From: Paenibacillus jilunlii
GTDB lineage: Bacteria > Bacillota > Bacilli > Paenibacillales > Paenibacillaceae
DNA length: 62,903 nt
NCBI RefSeq assembly: GCF_900102965.1
Contig: NZ_FNGM01000030.1
Coordinates: forward strand, 1-62,903
Direction of reading: 5' to 3'
Made by a program: the position numbers and the translations under genes. The notes under the pieces are model-generated. The model saw only the letters and a program-made list of their open reading frames with translations, was not told where the DNA came from and made no database searches. Positions within the stretch are counted from its first letter, which is position 1. The number at the start of each line of letters is the position of its first letter. This document shows positions 7,340 through 16,605 of the stretch, piece after piece.

Positions 7340-8973
7340 AATGTTGCTCCTCCTTCGGCGCCGCCGGCGGCACGCAATTTCTGCTGGTATTCACTGCAGA
7401 GAACCGCCTTCACTACGGCTTTGGCTTTATTGTGGCATTCCCGGTATTCCCGGTACGGGTCAGAATCAATCACAATGCCCGCACCTGTCTGGATATAGCC
7501 TATTCCGTCCTTCACTGCCAGTGTCCGTATAATAATATTTAATTCCATATTGCCGTTATAGTCAATCCAGCCCATCGATCCAGTATATGGACCGCGCCGT
7601 ACGGGCTCCAGCTCCTCGATGATCTCCATGGTGCGCACCTTGGGCGCACCGGTGATGGTGCCGCCGGGGAACAAGGCGGCCATGACATCGTATGCGCCCT
7701 TGCCGGGCGCGACGGTGCCCTCCACCTGCGAGACGAGATGCATCACATGCGAGTATCGCTCCACGGTCAGCAGCTCCGGCACGCTGACCGTTCCGTATGC
7801 AGCGACACGGCCGATGTCGTTGCGCTCCAGATCGACAAGCATAATATGCTCGGCGATCTCCTTCTCGCTCCCGCGCAGCTCCGCCTCCATGGCGGCGTCC
7901 TCCGCGGGAGTCAGGCCCCGGCGCCGGGTGCCGGCAATGGGGCGGGCGCTGACCTTGTCCCCGTGCAGCTTGACGAGCAGCTCGGGCGATGCGCTGGCGA
8001 GGGCGAAGCCGGGCGAGCGCAGCAGCCCCATGTACGGGGACGGGTTGAGCTTGCGCAGCCATTCATACACATCCTCCGGCGAGGATTTCAGCCGGGCCTC
8101 CTGGCGCAGCGACAGGTTCACCTGGAATACATCCCCTTGACGGATGTACTCCTGGACCTCGCGGACCGCCTGCTGAAATTGCTCTGGCGAGAAGGCGGAA
8201 GTCATGCCCGGCCATTGGCCGGAATCATCGCTATGGGCTGCCATTGCGGCGGCCTCGGCAATCTCGACGGCCCTGGCAGCCTCGGCTGTGCCGCCTTCAG
8301 AAGTCCCAGGTGCGGCAGAGATCAGGCTCCACTGCTCCAGCATCCGCTCAGCCCGCCGGGAAGCCTTCTGGTACAGGTCTTTCAGTTCGGCGCGACCGGA
8401 TGACTGCGCAGCAGCAGGCACAGGCACATGGACTGTGCAGTACAACATATCCTCCTGGTGGTCAAAGATCCACAGCTCTTCCAGCCTCATGAAGAGGTAA
8501 TCGGGAAACCCCGGATCATCCTTGGCCCAAACGGGCAGCTTCTCCAGAGAACGGACCACATCATAGCTGAGAAATCCAAGACAGCCGCCAATAAACGGAG
8601 GGAGCACAGAGAGTTGAAGCTTCGGTGAGGCGAAGCCCTTCATCCAGGCTTCCAGCACCTTCAAAGGCTCGCCCGTCTGTACGGATTCCAATATTGGCTC
8701 CCCCATACCTGTCCCGTCTGATGGAAAGCTGTATATCTCGGCTGCACCTGCCTGGCCTTGCAGTACGGAAACAGGGTGCAAGCCAATGTATGAGTACCGG
8801 CCGCCCTTACCACTCTCCAGCACCACAGAATAGGGAGAGGCCAGCTCCCAGGCCTTCATCCAGGAGGCAGGCAATCCCCCCTTGTCCTGCGGCGTTCGTA
8901 TAATAAGGGGGAGTAGGCTCCATTCTTCCTGCGCCCATTGCTCCCAGTCCTGCCACGCTGTTATAATCTCCAA
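7336..8973 (-). CDS. pabB: Aminodeoxychorismate synthase component I
   Basis: Converts chorismate plus ammonia to 4-amino-4-deoxychorismate. The 545-aa protein has an N-terminal anthranilate-synthase-like domain (about 1-190) and a C-terminal chorismate-binding domain (about 285-535) with DVFQVNLSLR, PIAGTRRRG and ITGAPKVRTMEIIEE. An Ala-rich linker (about residues 195-280) makes it longer than typical PabB. AGGGGG abuts an ATG at 8979 with no spacing but stands 6 nt from the TTG at 8973, which is chosen here; the ATG remains possible. The stretch at 7590-8070 is much richer in GC than the flanks. First gene of the folate operon, preceded by the structured leader at 8980-9036. Confidence 0.93.
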   Translation of the reverse strand: MEIITAWQDWEQWAQEEWSLLPLIIRTPQDKGGLPASWMKAWELASPYSVVLESGKGGRYSYIGLHPVSVLQGQAGAAEIYSFPSDGTGMGEPILESVQTGEPLKVLEAWMKGFASPKLQLSVLPPFIGGCLGFLSYDVVRSLEKLPVWAKDDPGFPDYLFMRLEELWIFDHQEDMLYCTVHVPVPAAAQSSGRAELKDLYQKASRRAERMLEQWSLISAAPGTSEGGTAEAARAVEIAEAAAMAAHSDDSGQWPGMTSAFSPEQFQQAVREVQEYIRQGDVFQVNLSLRQEARLKSSPEDVYEWLRKLNPSPYMGLLRSPGFALASASPELLVKLHGDKVSARPIAGTRRRGLTPAEDAAMEAELRGSEKEIAEHIMLVDLERNDIGRVAAYGTVSVPELLTVERYSHVMHLVSQVEGTVAPGKGAYDVMAALFPGGTITGAPKVRTMEIIEELEPVRRGPYTGSMGWIDYNGNMELNIIIRTLAVKDGIGYIQTGAGIVIDSDPYREYRECHNKAKAVVKAVLCSEYQQKLRAAGGAEGGATL

Positions 8974-8979
8974 AGCCAT

Positions 8980-9036
8980 CCCCCTAAAAGTTTTGTATAG
9001 CATAAGCTTCTTAGAATTCACTTCGTACAAAACTTG
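8980..9036 (-). promoter_or_regulatory. Structured leader element, copy A (pabB)
   Basis: On the minus strand, AAGTTTTGTA (9035-9026) can pair perfectly with TACAAAACTT (8997-8988) across a 28-nt loop containing GAATTC and AAGCTT. The 3' arm runs straight into TTAGGGGG, the ribosome-binding site of pabB. A closely similar sequence with the same pairing precedes darA at 58182-58234. It may be a cis-regulatory RNA or a dispersed repeat; function unknown. Confidence 0.6.
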
Positions 9037-9116
9037 CTTCGTAAGCATTCGCTTTGTTTTGCGCAGCCTTTGCATTCGTAAAAGCCACATACATATCCTT
9101 AGGTTTATTGCCTGTC

Positions 9117-9146
9117 AGTATACTGTACTTTGGACCGCTTTGAAAA
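9117..9146 (-). promoter_or_regulatory. Candidate sigma-A promoter of the folate operon
   Basis: Minus strand: -35 TTTTCA (9146-9141), 18-nt spacer, -10 TATACT (9122-9117). It lies downstream of the cysK terminator and would give a leader of about 135 nt that includes the structured element. The -35 is weak. Confidence 0.42.
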
Positions 9147-9167
9147 GCCTGAATGATTGTTTTTCCG

Positions 9168-9214
9168 AAAAAAGAGCCTTCACTAATCCCTGTGACAGCG
9201 GATAGGAAGGCTCT
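9168..9214 (-). terminator. Terminator after cysK
   Basis: Minus strand: a 9-bp perfect stem AGAGCCTTC/GAAGGCTCT (9214-9206 with 9081+100 region, 9181-9173) with a 24-nt loop, then TTTTTT. It separates cysK from the folate operon. Confidence 0.8.
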
Positions 9215-9234
9215 ATGGGTATGCTTATCAGCAA

Positions 9235-10173
9235 TTACACTTCGAAATTGTAAAGTGGAGTGCTCAGGTAACGTTCACCGTTACTCGGGATAATCACTAC
9301 GACTTTTTTGCCCGCTCCCAGCTCTTTGGCCACTTTGAGGGCTGCAAATACGGCGGCACCGGAAGAAATACCGGACAGAACGCCCTCTTCCTTCGCTACG
9401 CGGCGTGCGGTTTCGAACGCTTCGTCGTTCTCCACGTGGATAATTTCATCATAGACATTCTGATTCAGAATATCCGGAATGAAGTTTGCTCCGATCCCTT
9501 GAATCTTGTGAGGACCAGGCTTGCCGCCAGCCAGAATTGGCGATGCCGCAGGTTCTACGGCATAGATCTTCACATTAGGATATTTACTCTTCAGAACCTC
9601 ACCGGCGCCTGTGATGGTTCCGCCAGTCCCTACTCCGGCAATAAAGGCATCCAAGGGTCCGCCAATGGACTCGATGGCTTCAACGATTTCCGGACCGGTG
9701 GTTTCACGGTGGATCTTAACGTTGGCCTTATTCTTGAATTGCTCAGCCAGGAAATAATCAGGGTTTTCGCTCAGGATTTGCTCAGCCTTCTTAACCGCAC
9801 CGTTCATACCTTCCGATCCCGGAGTAAGCACCAGCTCCGCACCGTAAGCACGCAGCAGATTGCGGCGTTCAAGGCTCATCGTTTCAGGCATAACAATAAC
9901 CGCCTTGTAGCCTTTGGCCGCAGCAACAAGTGCCAGCCCAATACCGGTGTTCCCGCTGGTAGCTTCTACAATCGTACCGCCCGGCTTCAGCAGCCCTTCC
10001 TTCTCAGCTTCTTCCACGATGCTGATCGCGATGCGGTCTTTCACGCTGGAGCCCGGGTTTTGATATTCCAGCTTCAGATAGATTTCAGCAGAACCTTCAG
10101 GAACCACCCGGTTTAGACGAACGAGCGGCGTGCCTCCGATCAAATCTGTTACACTGTTGACGACTTTAGCCAT
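9235..10173 (-). CDS. cysK: Cysteine synthase A (O-acetylserine thiol-lyase)
   Basis: Makes cysteine from O-acetylserine and sulfide with PLP. The 312-aa protein has the PLP lysine in NPGSSVKDRIA, the phosphate-binding EATSGNTGIGLA, and GVGTGGTITG. The start is the ATG at 10173, with AAGGAGG 9 nt upstream; the reading frame stays open further upstream without family similarity. It is transcribed alone, with its own terminator, and a 215-nt upstream gap carries a palindrome resembling CymR sites. In Firmicutes CysK also forms a complex with CymR, which fits sulfur control. Confidence 0.97.
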   Translation of the reverse strand: MAKVVNSVTDLIGGTPLVRLNRVVPEGSAEIYLKLEYQNPGSSVKDRIAISIVEEAEKEGLLKPGGTIVEATSGNTGIGLALVAAAKGYKAVIVMPETMSLERRNLLRAYGAELVLTPGSEGMNGAVKKAEQILSENPDYFLAEQFKNKANVKIHRETTGPEIVEAIESIGGPLDAFIAGVGTGGTITGAGEVLKSKYPNVKIYAVEPAASPILAGGKPGPHKIQGIGANFIPDILNQNVYDEIIHVENDEAFETARRVAKEEGVLSGISSGAAVFAALKVAKELGAGKKVVVIIPSNGERYLSTPLYNFEV

Positions 10174-10345
10174 GAGTGAAAACCTCCTTGGAATGATAAA
10201 TGAATGGGTGCATAACTTGTGACAATAGTCTCCAGCATAGATCTCCGGGTGTATGAAAAAACGGCTAGGTCTGCACCAGGACATTCAACACCGCAGCACC
10301 AAGTTATAGTGCTGGACAGCGGAATTGGACCCTCCGCCGTTACTT

Positions 10346-10370
10346 ATTTCCGACTAATTCAGTAGGTTTT
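10346..10370 (-). promoter_or_regulatory. Candidate CymR-like operator upstream of cysK
   Basis: The imperfect palindrome CCGACTAATTCAGTAGG (10350-10366, plus strand) is flanked by A/T runs, the general form of Rrf2-family CymR sites before sulfur genes in Firmicutes. It lies about 175 nt upstream of the cysK start. A TTGATA-like -35 lies just upstream at about 10393-10388, but no good -10 could be assigned. Assignment is by resemblance only. Confidence 0.45.
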
Positions 10371-10388
10371 ACATTTAAGATCATATTA

Positions 10389-11333
10389 TCAATCTTGCAG
10401 GCTGTTGTCAATATATATCGCTGTATCATATTTAGCGCGCAAATCCTTTTCCACCTGCTGAAGTGGCGGGGCCTTCTCCAGTGCAAGCTCTTCCCGCACC
10501 TGCTGCCTGATTTCTGCCTGATTCTGCTCCCGGGGCACGATGGCTTTCTCCAGCCGGATCACTGCATAAGCATCCCCGGCCTGCAGCGGACCTGCAATAT
10601 CACCCGCCTCCAGGCCGGAAGCAGTCTGCAGGAGCTCCTCCGGCCAGAATGGGTCATCCTCCTCCACCATACCAATACTGCCTCCATGCAGGCGGCTCTC
10701 CTCGTCGATAGATACCTCTGCGGCAAGCGCTGCAAAATCTTCATCCTGCTCCAGGCGGTCCATCACCTTCTCTGCTTCTTCGTAGGTGTATACCTTAATC
10801 ATGGAGAGCTCCATTTTCTTCTTGGGAGTGAACCGCTCGGCATTTTGCGCTAAATAATCATCGATTTCGCTCTCACTAATGGTAATCCCTGCTGTAGCTA
10901 TTTCTTGAAGAGTGAGACGGTAAACTGCCTCCTCACGCACTTCCTCGCGCGAAAGCCCCAGCTCAGACTCCATCTGTTCGTAGTACTGCTGTTCGGAGCC
11001 ATAGCCGGCTATACTGCGCTGCAGTTCCTTTTCAATCTCTTTTTCGGTCACGGTAATCCCTAGAGCCTTGGCCTCTTTGCTGACCACAATATGGTTAAGC
11101 AACGTGAGCAGTACTTCATCGCCATGCTTTTTTTTGAGTTCACCTATCCATTGCTGATCTGTTACCGGCTGATCTCCCGCCCTGGCAATGTCCGAGGACT
11201 CCCCCTCTGCGGCTTCTCCCTTGAGAATAGCCATGGCCCGCAGACTCCAGAACAATAGACCCCCGAGCATTAATGTTGCGATCGCCAAAAGAATAACGGC
11301 ATTGCGCAGCAGGCGCTCCTGTCTTGTCATCAT
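10389..11333 (-). CDS. Membrane-anchored PpiC-type peptidyl-prolyl isomerase (YacD/PrsA-like)
   Basis: A predicted extracytoplasmic foldase of 314 aa. It has one N-terminal membrane segment (about residues 11-30, NAVILLAIATLMLGGLLFW) with no lipobox cysteine, a SurA-like N-terminal domain, and a parvulin (PpiC) domain at about 165-270 (MELSMIKVYTYEEAEKV, GGSIGMVEEDDPFWPEEL). It differs from the lipoprotein PrsA at 33353 by lacking a lipid anchor. Start ATG at 11333, with AGGG about 8 nt upstream and 9 nt after hslO. Same place as yacD in B. subtilis, last gene of the nad-coaX-hslO run. Substrates unknown. Confidence 0.88.
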   Translation of the reverse strand: MMTRQERLLRNAVILLAIATLMLGGLLFWSLRAMAILKGEAAEGESSDIARAGDQPVTDQQWIGELKKKHGDEVLLTLLNHIVVSKEAKALGITVTEKEIEKELQRSIAGYGSEQQYYEQMESELGLSREEVREEAVYRLTLQEIATAGITISESEIDDYLAQNAERFTPKKKMELSMIKVYTYEEAEKVMDRLEQDEDFAALAAEVSIDEESRLHGGSIGMVEEDDPFWPEELLQTASGLEAGDIAGPLQAGDAYAVIRLEKAIVPREQNQAEIRQQVREELALEKAPPLQQVEKDLRAKYDTAIYIDNSLQD

Positions 11334-11342
11334 CTCATAGCC

Positions 11343-12227
11343 CTACGATTTCGCTTGATCCAGGATAACCTGCAATTCATCTTTATTAAATACATAAGCC
11401 TCGTTGCAAAAATGGCATACCACTTCAACCTGATCATCTTCTTCAATTAACCGCTCCAGCTCGTGCTGGCCCAGACTCACCAGTGTTTGTTCTACTCTTT
11501 CCCGGGAGCACTGACAGACAAAGCTGATATCCAGTCCATCCATGATGACCACATCGGGAAGCAGCCAGCGGAGCATCTCTTCCGGCTCAAGTCCCTGGTC
11601 CAGCACAGCAGTAACAGAAGGCATTGCACCTACGGCCCGTTCGATCTCTGTAATTTCATCATCACTAAGACCCGGAAGAAGCTGTACAATGAACCCTCCA
11701 GCCACCTTCACAGAGTTATCCGTATCCACCAATACTCCAAGCCCTACAGCGGCCGGAGTCTGCTCGGATACAGCAAAGTAATACGTAAAATCTTCGCCAA
11801 GCTCTCCCGAAACAATCGGCACACTGCCGCGGTAAGGCTCCTTCAAGCCCAAATCCTTGCTGATATCGATGAACCCTTCCGTTCCCACAGCTCCGGCAAC
11901 ATCCAGCTTGCCAAGACTATTGCTGGGGAGATGAACATGCGGATTCTGCACATACCCGCGCACTTCTCCGAGGGCATTCGATTCTGCTGTAATTTGTCCG
12001 AGCGGCCCGTTTCCTTTGACCATTATGGCCAGCTTTTCCTCGCCCTTGAGCATTGCGCCCATCATAGCCGCAGCGGTAACGGTCCGCCCCAGTGCTGCCG
12101 TAGCTGTTGGGTACGTATCATGCCTGCGCCGCAATTCGTCGACCAGCGCTGTGGTGCGGACTGCAAATGCCCTTACTTTACCGTTCATCGCGGTTCCCCG
12201 GATCAGCCGGTCCTTCTTGTTATCCAT
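11343..12227 (-). CDS. hslO: Redox-regulated chaperone Hsp33
   Basis: A holdase activated by oxidation of a zinc-bound cysteine centre. The 294-aa protein has the Hsp33 core (GTAMNGKVRAFAVRTT, GQITAES, GSVPIVSGELGEDFTYYF) and the C-terminal CxC (FVCQCS) plus CxxC (CHFC) zinc site about 30 residues apart. AGGAGGAG lies 10 nt before the ATG. Located between coaX and the PpiC gene, as in B. subtilis. Confidence 0.96.
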   Translation of the reverse strand: MDNKKDRLIRGTAMNGKVRAFAVRTTALVDELRRRHDTYPTATAALGRTVTAAAMMGAMLKGEEKLAIMVKGNGPLGQITAESNALGEVRGYVQNPHVHLPSNSLGKLDVAGAVGTEGFIDISKDLGLKEPYRGSVPIVSGELGEDFTYYFAVSEQTPAAVGLGVLVDTDNSVKVAGGFIVQLLPGLSDDEITEIERAVGAMPSVTAVLDQGLEPEEMLRWLLPDVVIMDGLDISFVCQCSRERVEQTLVSLGQHELERLIEEDDQVEVVCHFCNEAYVFNKDELQVILDQAKS

Positions 12228-12273
12228 TGGGTGCGTACTCCTCCTGTCGCCTGCCTTTAAGGCTTCTATATTT

Positions 12274-13041
12274 TTATTTGTTGCGGTCGTAAATAATACG
12301 CAGGCCTTCCAGCGTCAACATCGGATTAACCTCGTCAATACATTCTGTTTCACCGGCAATGAGTGTCGCCAGCCCCCCGGTAGCAATCACCTTCAGCACT
12401 GGGGCGTTCATCTCTGCCTTAATGCGTCTTACAATCCCTTCAACCTGTCCCGCATAGCCAAAAATAATCCCTGCCTGCATGGCATGGACCGTATTGCGTC
12501 CGATCACTTTCTTGGGCTTCTCCAGTTCGATCCGCGGCAGCTTGGAAGCCCGCTGATACAAGGCTTCTGTAGAAATGCCCAGTCCAGGCACAATCGCTCC
12601 GCCAAGATAGTTCGCACCGGCATCAATGCAATCAAATGTAGTCGCCGTTCCGAAATCAACGACAACCAGCGGGCATTGATATTGTTCAATCGCAGCAACC
12701 GCATTCACAATCCGGTCAGCACCCACCTCGCGAGGATTCTCATACCGCAGATTAAGCCCGGTCTTAATCCCCGGGCCTACAAGCAGCGGCTCCTTGCCGA
12801 TGTATTTCACGCACATTTCCACAATGACCTGCACAAGCGGCGGAACAACCGAGGAGATAATGACTCCTTCCACATCTTTGAACGAAATGTTGGACATATG
12901 GAACAGATTATGAATCAACACCCCATATTCATCTGCAGTGGATTGACGGGCAGTACTGAGGCGGAAATGGTGAAGCAGCTCACGCCCCCGGTATACCCCA
13001 AGGACGATATTAGTATTGCCTATATCTACAGCAAGCATCAT
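12274..13041 (-). CDS. coaX: Type III pantothenate kinase
   Basis: First step of CoA synthesis. The 255-aa ASKHA-fold protein has the N-terminal phosphate motif LAVDIGNTNIVLG, GADRIVNAVA and VVDFGTATTFD, and lacks the P-loop of CoaA. The start overlaps the nadC stop by 4 nt; a second ATG follows immediately. It belongs to the nad operon, linking NAD and CoA synthesis in one transcript. Confidence 0.96.
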   Translation of the reverse strand: MMLAVDIGNTNIVLGVYRGRELLHHFRLSTARQSTADEYGVLIHNLFHMSNISFKDVEGVIISSVVPPLVQVIVEMCVKYIGKEPLLVGPGIKTGLNLRYENPREVGADRIVNAVAAIEQYQCPLVVVDFGTATTFDCIDAGANYLGGAIVPGLGISTEALYQRASKLPRIELEKPKKVIGRNTVHAMQAGIIFGYAGQVEGIVRRIKAEMNAPVLKVIATGGLATLIAGETECIDEVNPMLTLEGLRIIYDRNK

Positions 13042-13916
13042 GAGAAGGGCTCCTCCTTCTTCGCATTCAGATCCAGGCTGATATCCAGACTGGCGAAGGA
13101 ATACGTCAACCTGCCGACAGAGATCACATCAACCCCGGTTTCTGCAATGCGGCGCACTGTTTCCAGCGATACGTTGCCGGAGGCTTCCGTTTTGACATGG
13201 GGCGCTTTGGTTTTGATGCGTCTCACGGCTTCTGTCATCAGTTCAGGAGACATATTGTCCAGCATAATAATATCGGCTCCTGCCGCAAGTGCTTCCTCTA
13301 CCTGTTCCAGACTCTCTGTCTCGACTTCAATGGTCATCGTGTGCGGAATATTAGCCCGGGCCCGGGCCACAGCCTGCCGGATCCCTCCCGCCCCCTTAAT
13401 ATGATTGTCCTTAATCATTACGGCATCGTAGAGGCCAAACCGGTGGTTAGCGCCGCCGCCGATACGGACTGCATATTTCTCCAGCATCCGGTGACCCGGG
13501 GTCGTTTTGCGTGTATCCACCAGCCGGGAAGGCAGGCCTTCAAGCTTCTGCACAAAGGAATGGGTGCGGGAAGCCACTCCCGATAGTCGCTGCATCAAAT
13601 TAAGAGCCAACCGTTCTCCGGTAAGAATCGCATGTGTACTGCCTTCCACTTCAGCGATAACAGTTCCTTTGGTAACAGCCTGGCCCTCCTGCACCAAGGC
13701 AGTGAATACCAGAGAGGGGTCAACCACTTCAAATACCAGCTCTGCCACAGGAATGCCGCAGATGATCCCGTCTTCTTTGGCATGTATAATACCTTTGGAC
13801 TCGTGCCCTGCAGGAATCGTTGTGCGGGTTGTGATATCACCAGAGCCTACATCCTCATGCAGCCAGCCTTTAATCGTTTGTACCAGTTCTTCATTGTAGC
13901 CATTAAACATCATCAC
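13038..13916 (-). CDS. nadC: Quinolinate phosphoribosyltransferase
   Basis: Converts quinolinate and PRPP to nicotinate mononucleotide. The 292-aa protein shows EDVGSGDITT, the substrate-binding DTRKTTPG and GGGANHRFGLYDAVMIKDNH, and EASGNVSLE near the end. It overlaps nadB by 14 nt; GGAGG within the nadB end serves as ribosome-binding site. Third gene of nadA-nadB-nadC. Confidence 0.96.
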   Translation of the reverse strand: MMMFNGYNEELVQTIKGWLHEDVGSGDITTRTTIPAGHESKGIIHAKEDGIICGIPVAELVFEVVDPSLVFTALVQEGQAVTKGTVIAEVEGSTHAILTGERLALNLMQRLSGVASRTHSFVQKLEGLPSRLVDTRKTTPGHRMLEKYAVRIGGGANHRFGLYDAVMIKDNHIKGAGGIRQAVARARANIPHTMTIEVETESLEQVEEALAAGADIIMLDNMSPELMTEAVRRIKTKAPHVKTEASGNVSLETVRRIAETGVDVISVGRLTYSFASLDISLDLNAKKEEPFS

Positions 13917-15519
13917 TTAATTCCTCCACTATTCCAAGTTCGCGGATCTGGAGCAGATGCTTCTGCCACCCTGCATCATCCCGCTGCGGGTAATCCTCAC
14001 GGTAATGCGCACCACGGCTCTCCTGTCGGGTTAAAGCCGCTTCGGTAATCAGCAGACAGCAGGTCAGCATATTGGCGAACTCGTATTCCTCGCGTTTGGT
14101 CAGAGCCGAATGGAAAATAGGCAGCTGACGCTTCAATTCATCCAGTCCCTTGGACAGCATTTCCTCATTCCGGCGCAGTCCTGCGTAGCGCACCATTACC
14201 TTCTGCAGCTTCAGGCGGCGCTCAACAATGGCCTGGGTTGGAGACTCCACCCGTCCTTCGTCGCAGCCTGCCGCTATGGCGCCGCGTTCACGCGGCGGCA
14301 ACTCGCGGATGCGTTCGATAATCCGCCGCCCGAAAACAACCGCCTCAGACAGCGAATTACTGGCCAACCGATTTGCTCCCTGCACACCGGTAGAAGATAC
14401 TTCCCCGCAGGCAAACAGCCGGCCGATATTGCTCTCCCCGTTGAGGTCGGTTTTGATGCCCCCCATCATATAATGCGCAGCCGGAGCTACTGGAATCCAA
14501 TCACTTGTAATGTCCAGTCCATAGCTCATGCAGGTCTGATAGATCGTCGGAAAGCGGTGTCTGACCATGTCTGCCGATTCGTGAGTAATATCCAGATAGA
14601 CAAAAGTCGATTTGGTCTGTTCCATTTCGCTAACAATGGCACGGGCAACGATATCGCGCGGAGCCAATTCCAGCAGCTCATGATAACGCTCCATGAAACG
14701 TTCGCCATTGATGTTGCGCAGGACAGCCCCCTCGCCGCGTACAGCCTCGGAGATAAGAAAGCGCGGCGCTCCCGGATAACTGAGGGCAGTCGGGTGGAAT
14801 TGAATGAATTCCATGTCCCGGATATGCGCTCCAGCCCGGTAGGCAATCGCCACGCCATCTCCCGTTGCCACTTCGGGATTTGTGGTATAGCGGTACAATT
14901 GCCCCGCTCCTCCGGAGCATAGGATGGTTGCATCCGCCTGAAGGAACAAGCGGCCGCCGCCTGGGCGCTGTACCAGGGCACCTACGCATTCACCACCGTC
15001 AGTAATGAGGTCAATCACAAAATGCTCATCCCATACCTCTATGTTTTTATGCTGCGCTACCTGCTCCGCCAAAGCGCGTACAATCTCGTATCCGGTAGCA
15101 TCCCCATTAGCATGCAGGATGCGGCGGTGGCTGTGCGCACCTTCCTGGGTGAGCGCGATCACGCCGTTTTCCTTATCAAAAAGTGTGCCTAAACGAATTA
15201 ACTCACGCACCCCTTCAGGCCCTTCATTCACAAGCACATCTACAGCCGCCGAAGAGTTGAGGCCCGCTCCGGCCATCAGGGTATCCTGGCGATGATACGC
15301 CGGAGAATCATCTTCAGCAAACACTGCGGCAATGCCGCCCTGGGCATAGCGGGTATTGCTCTCCATCAGCGTTTTTTTGGTTATCATAATGACTTTCCGG
15401 TCTTCACTGGCTTTGATGGCCGTGAACAAACCGGCGATGCCTGAGCCGATGACGATGCAATCCGTCTGCACCGTTGGAAGCTCGCTAAGGTCGAAATCAA
15501 CCAAATATTGTGGAATCAT
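13903..15519 (-). CDS. nadB: L-aspartate oxidase
   Basis: FAD enzyme that oxidises aspartate to iminoaspartate for quinolinate synthesis. The 538-aa protein has the Rossmann motif CIVIGSGIAGLFTAI, TRYAQGGIAA, EFIQFHPTAL, an active-site stretch EAVRGEGAVLRN, and GANRLASNSLSEAVVFG. AGGTGA lies 9 nt before the ATG. Separated from nadA by 39 nt. Confidence 0.96.
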   Translation of the reverse strand: MIPQYLVDFDLSELPTVQTDCIVIGSGIAGLFTAIKASEDRKVIMITKKTLMESNTRYAQGGIAAVFAEDDSPAYHRQDTLMAGAGLNSSAAVDVLVNEGPEGVRELIRLGTLFDKENGVIALTQEGAHSHRRILHANGDATGYEIVRALAEQVAQHKNIEVWDEHFVIDLITDGGECVGALVQRPGGGRLFLQADATILCSGGAGQLYRYTTNPEVATGDGVAIAYRAGAHIRDMEFIQFHPTALSYPGAPRFLISEAVRGEGAVLRNINGERFMERYHELLELAPRDIVARAIVSEMEQTKSTFVYLDITHESADMVRHRFPTIYQTCMSYGLDITSDWIPVAPAAHYMMGGIKTDLNGESNIGRLFACGEVSSTGVQGANRLASNSLSEAVVFGRRIIERIRELPPRERGAIAAGCDEGRVESPTQAIVERRLKLQKVMVRYAGLRRNEEMLSKGLDELKRQLPIFHSALTKREEYEFANMLTCCLLITEAALTRQESRGAHYREDYPQRDDAGWQKHLLQIRELGIVEELSDDV

Positions 15520-15558
15520 GACCGCTTTTCACCTGTTTCAACGAAAGAGTAGCGCATG

Positions 15559-16497
15559 CTACCGGACTTGTAGCATGCGCTCTAGGGATGTTCTGGCTTT
15601 GTCGGCGACTGCAGGCGGTACATAAATCTGCGGCTTCATCGTCTCCAGGCATTTGACCAGTTTTTTTAGATTATTGACTTTCATATTAGGACAAACGAGG
15701 AATTTGGTGGCAAAATGAAATTCCTTATCCGGACTGTCTTTGCGGAGCTGATAACCGGTACCGTCCTCTGTTCCGACAATAAACTGCTTGCGGTCAGATT
15801 TCTTGCAATAATCAATAATCGATGTGGTGCTGCCTACATAATCGCCCAAGGCCACTACCTCAGGACGGCATTCGGGATGCACGACAAACTCAGCCTCAGG
15901 ATATTTCGCTCTCATTTCAACCACATCTTTGACCGTAAGCATATCATGAGTATTGCAATAGCCTTCCCAAATGATCAGTTTCTTGCCGGTCTGATCCTGT
16001 ACGTATTGGCCCAGGTTCTTATCGGGCACCCAGATAATCTCTTCAGCATCCAGCGACTCAATCACCCTCACCGCATTGGCAGATGTACAGCAGATATCCG
16101 TTTCCGCTTTGATTTCGGCTGAAGAGTTGATGTAGGTGACCACTTTGGCATTGGGGTGCTGTGCCTTCAGCTTACGCAGTCCATCCACGTTCACCATGTC
16201 TGCCATCGGACAGCCGGCACGTTCATCCGGAATAAGCACGGTTTTGTCCGGTGCCAGAATTTTGGCGCTTTCTCCCATGAAGTGGACGCCGCAGAATACG
16301 ATGACATCGGCATCTGTCTGCGCAGCCTTTTGAGCGAGCAAAAAAGAGTCCCCCCGAAAATCCGCCACTTCCTGGATTTCATCACGCTGATAATAATGAG
16401 CCAAAATGATTGCATTCCGTTCTTTTTTTAGCTGTTCGAGGCGCACACGAAGTTCACGATTCTGTTCCTGCTTGCGCTCAAGCGCCAGAGCTTCCAC
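15559..16497 (-). CDS. nadA: Quinolinate synthase
   Basis: Condenses iminoaspartate and dihydroxyacetone phosphate to quinolinate with a [4Fe-4S] cluster. The 312-aa protein has AHYYQRDEIQEVADF, VVTYINSSAEIKA, HPECRPEVV and FLVCPNM, with cysteines available as cluster ligands. It starts at GTG 16497, with AGGGGGAG 8 nt upstream. First gene of the nad operon, from a strong promoter at 16633-16661. Confidence 0.95.
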   Translation of the reverse strand: MEALALERKQEQNRELRVRLEQLKKERNAIILAHYYQRDEIQEVADFRGDSFLLAQKAAQTDADVIVFCGVHFMGESAKILAPDKTVLIPDERAGCPMADMVNVDGLRKLKAQHPNAKVVTYINSSAEIKAETDICCTSANAVRVIESLDAEEIIWVPDKNLGQYVQDQTGKKLIIWEGYCNTHDMLTVKDVVEMRAKYPEAEFVVHPECRPEVVALGDYVGSTTSIIDYCKKSDRKQFIVGTEDGTGYQLRKDSPDKEFHFATKFLVCPNMKVNNLKKLVKCLETMKPQIYVPPAVADKARTSLERMLQVR

Positions 16498-16605
16498 GGT
16501 CTGTTCTCCCCCTTATGTCTTTACGGCCTAGGCCGTCTCATTCTAATCATATTCCCCCGGAGTGTGCGGGTACGCAGCAGCCACCCGGCGCTGCGATTGC
16601 TTAGC

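Noticed and set aside
8974..9234. T-box leader upstream of pabB
   Set aside because: No T-box sequence (AGGGTGGNACCGCG) or specifier stem; the hairpin at 9168-9214 is the cysK terminator.
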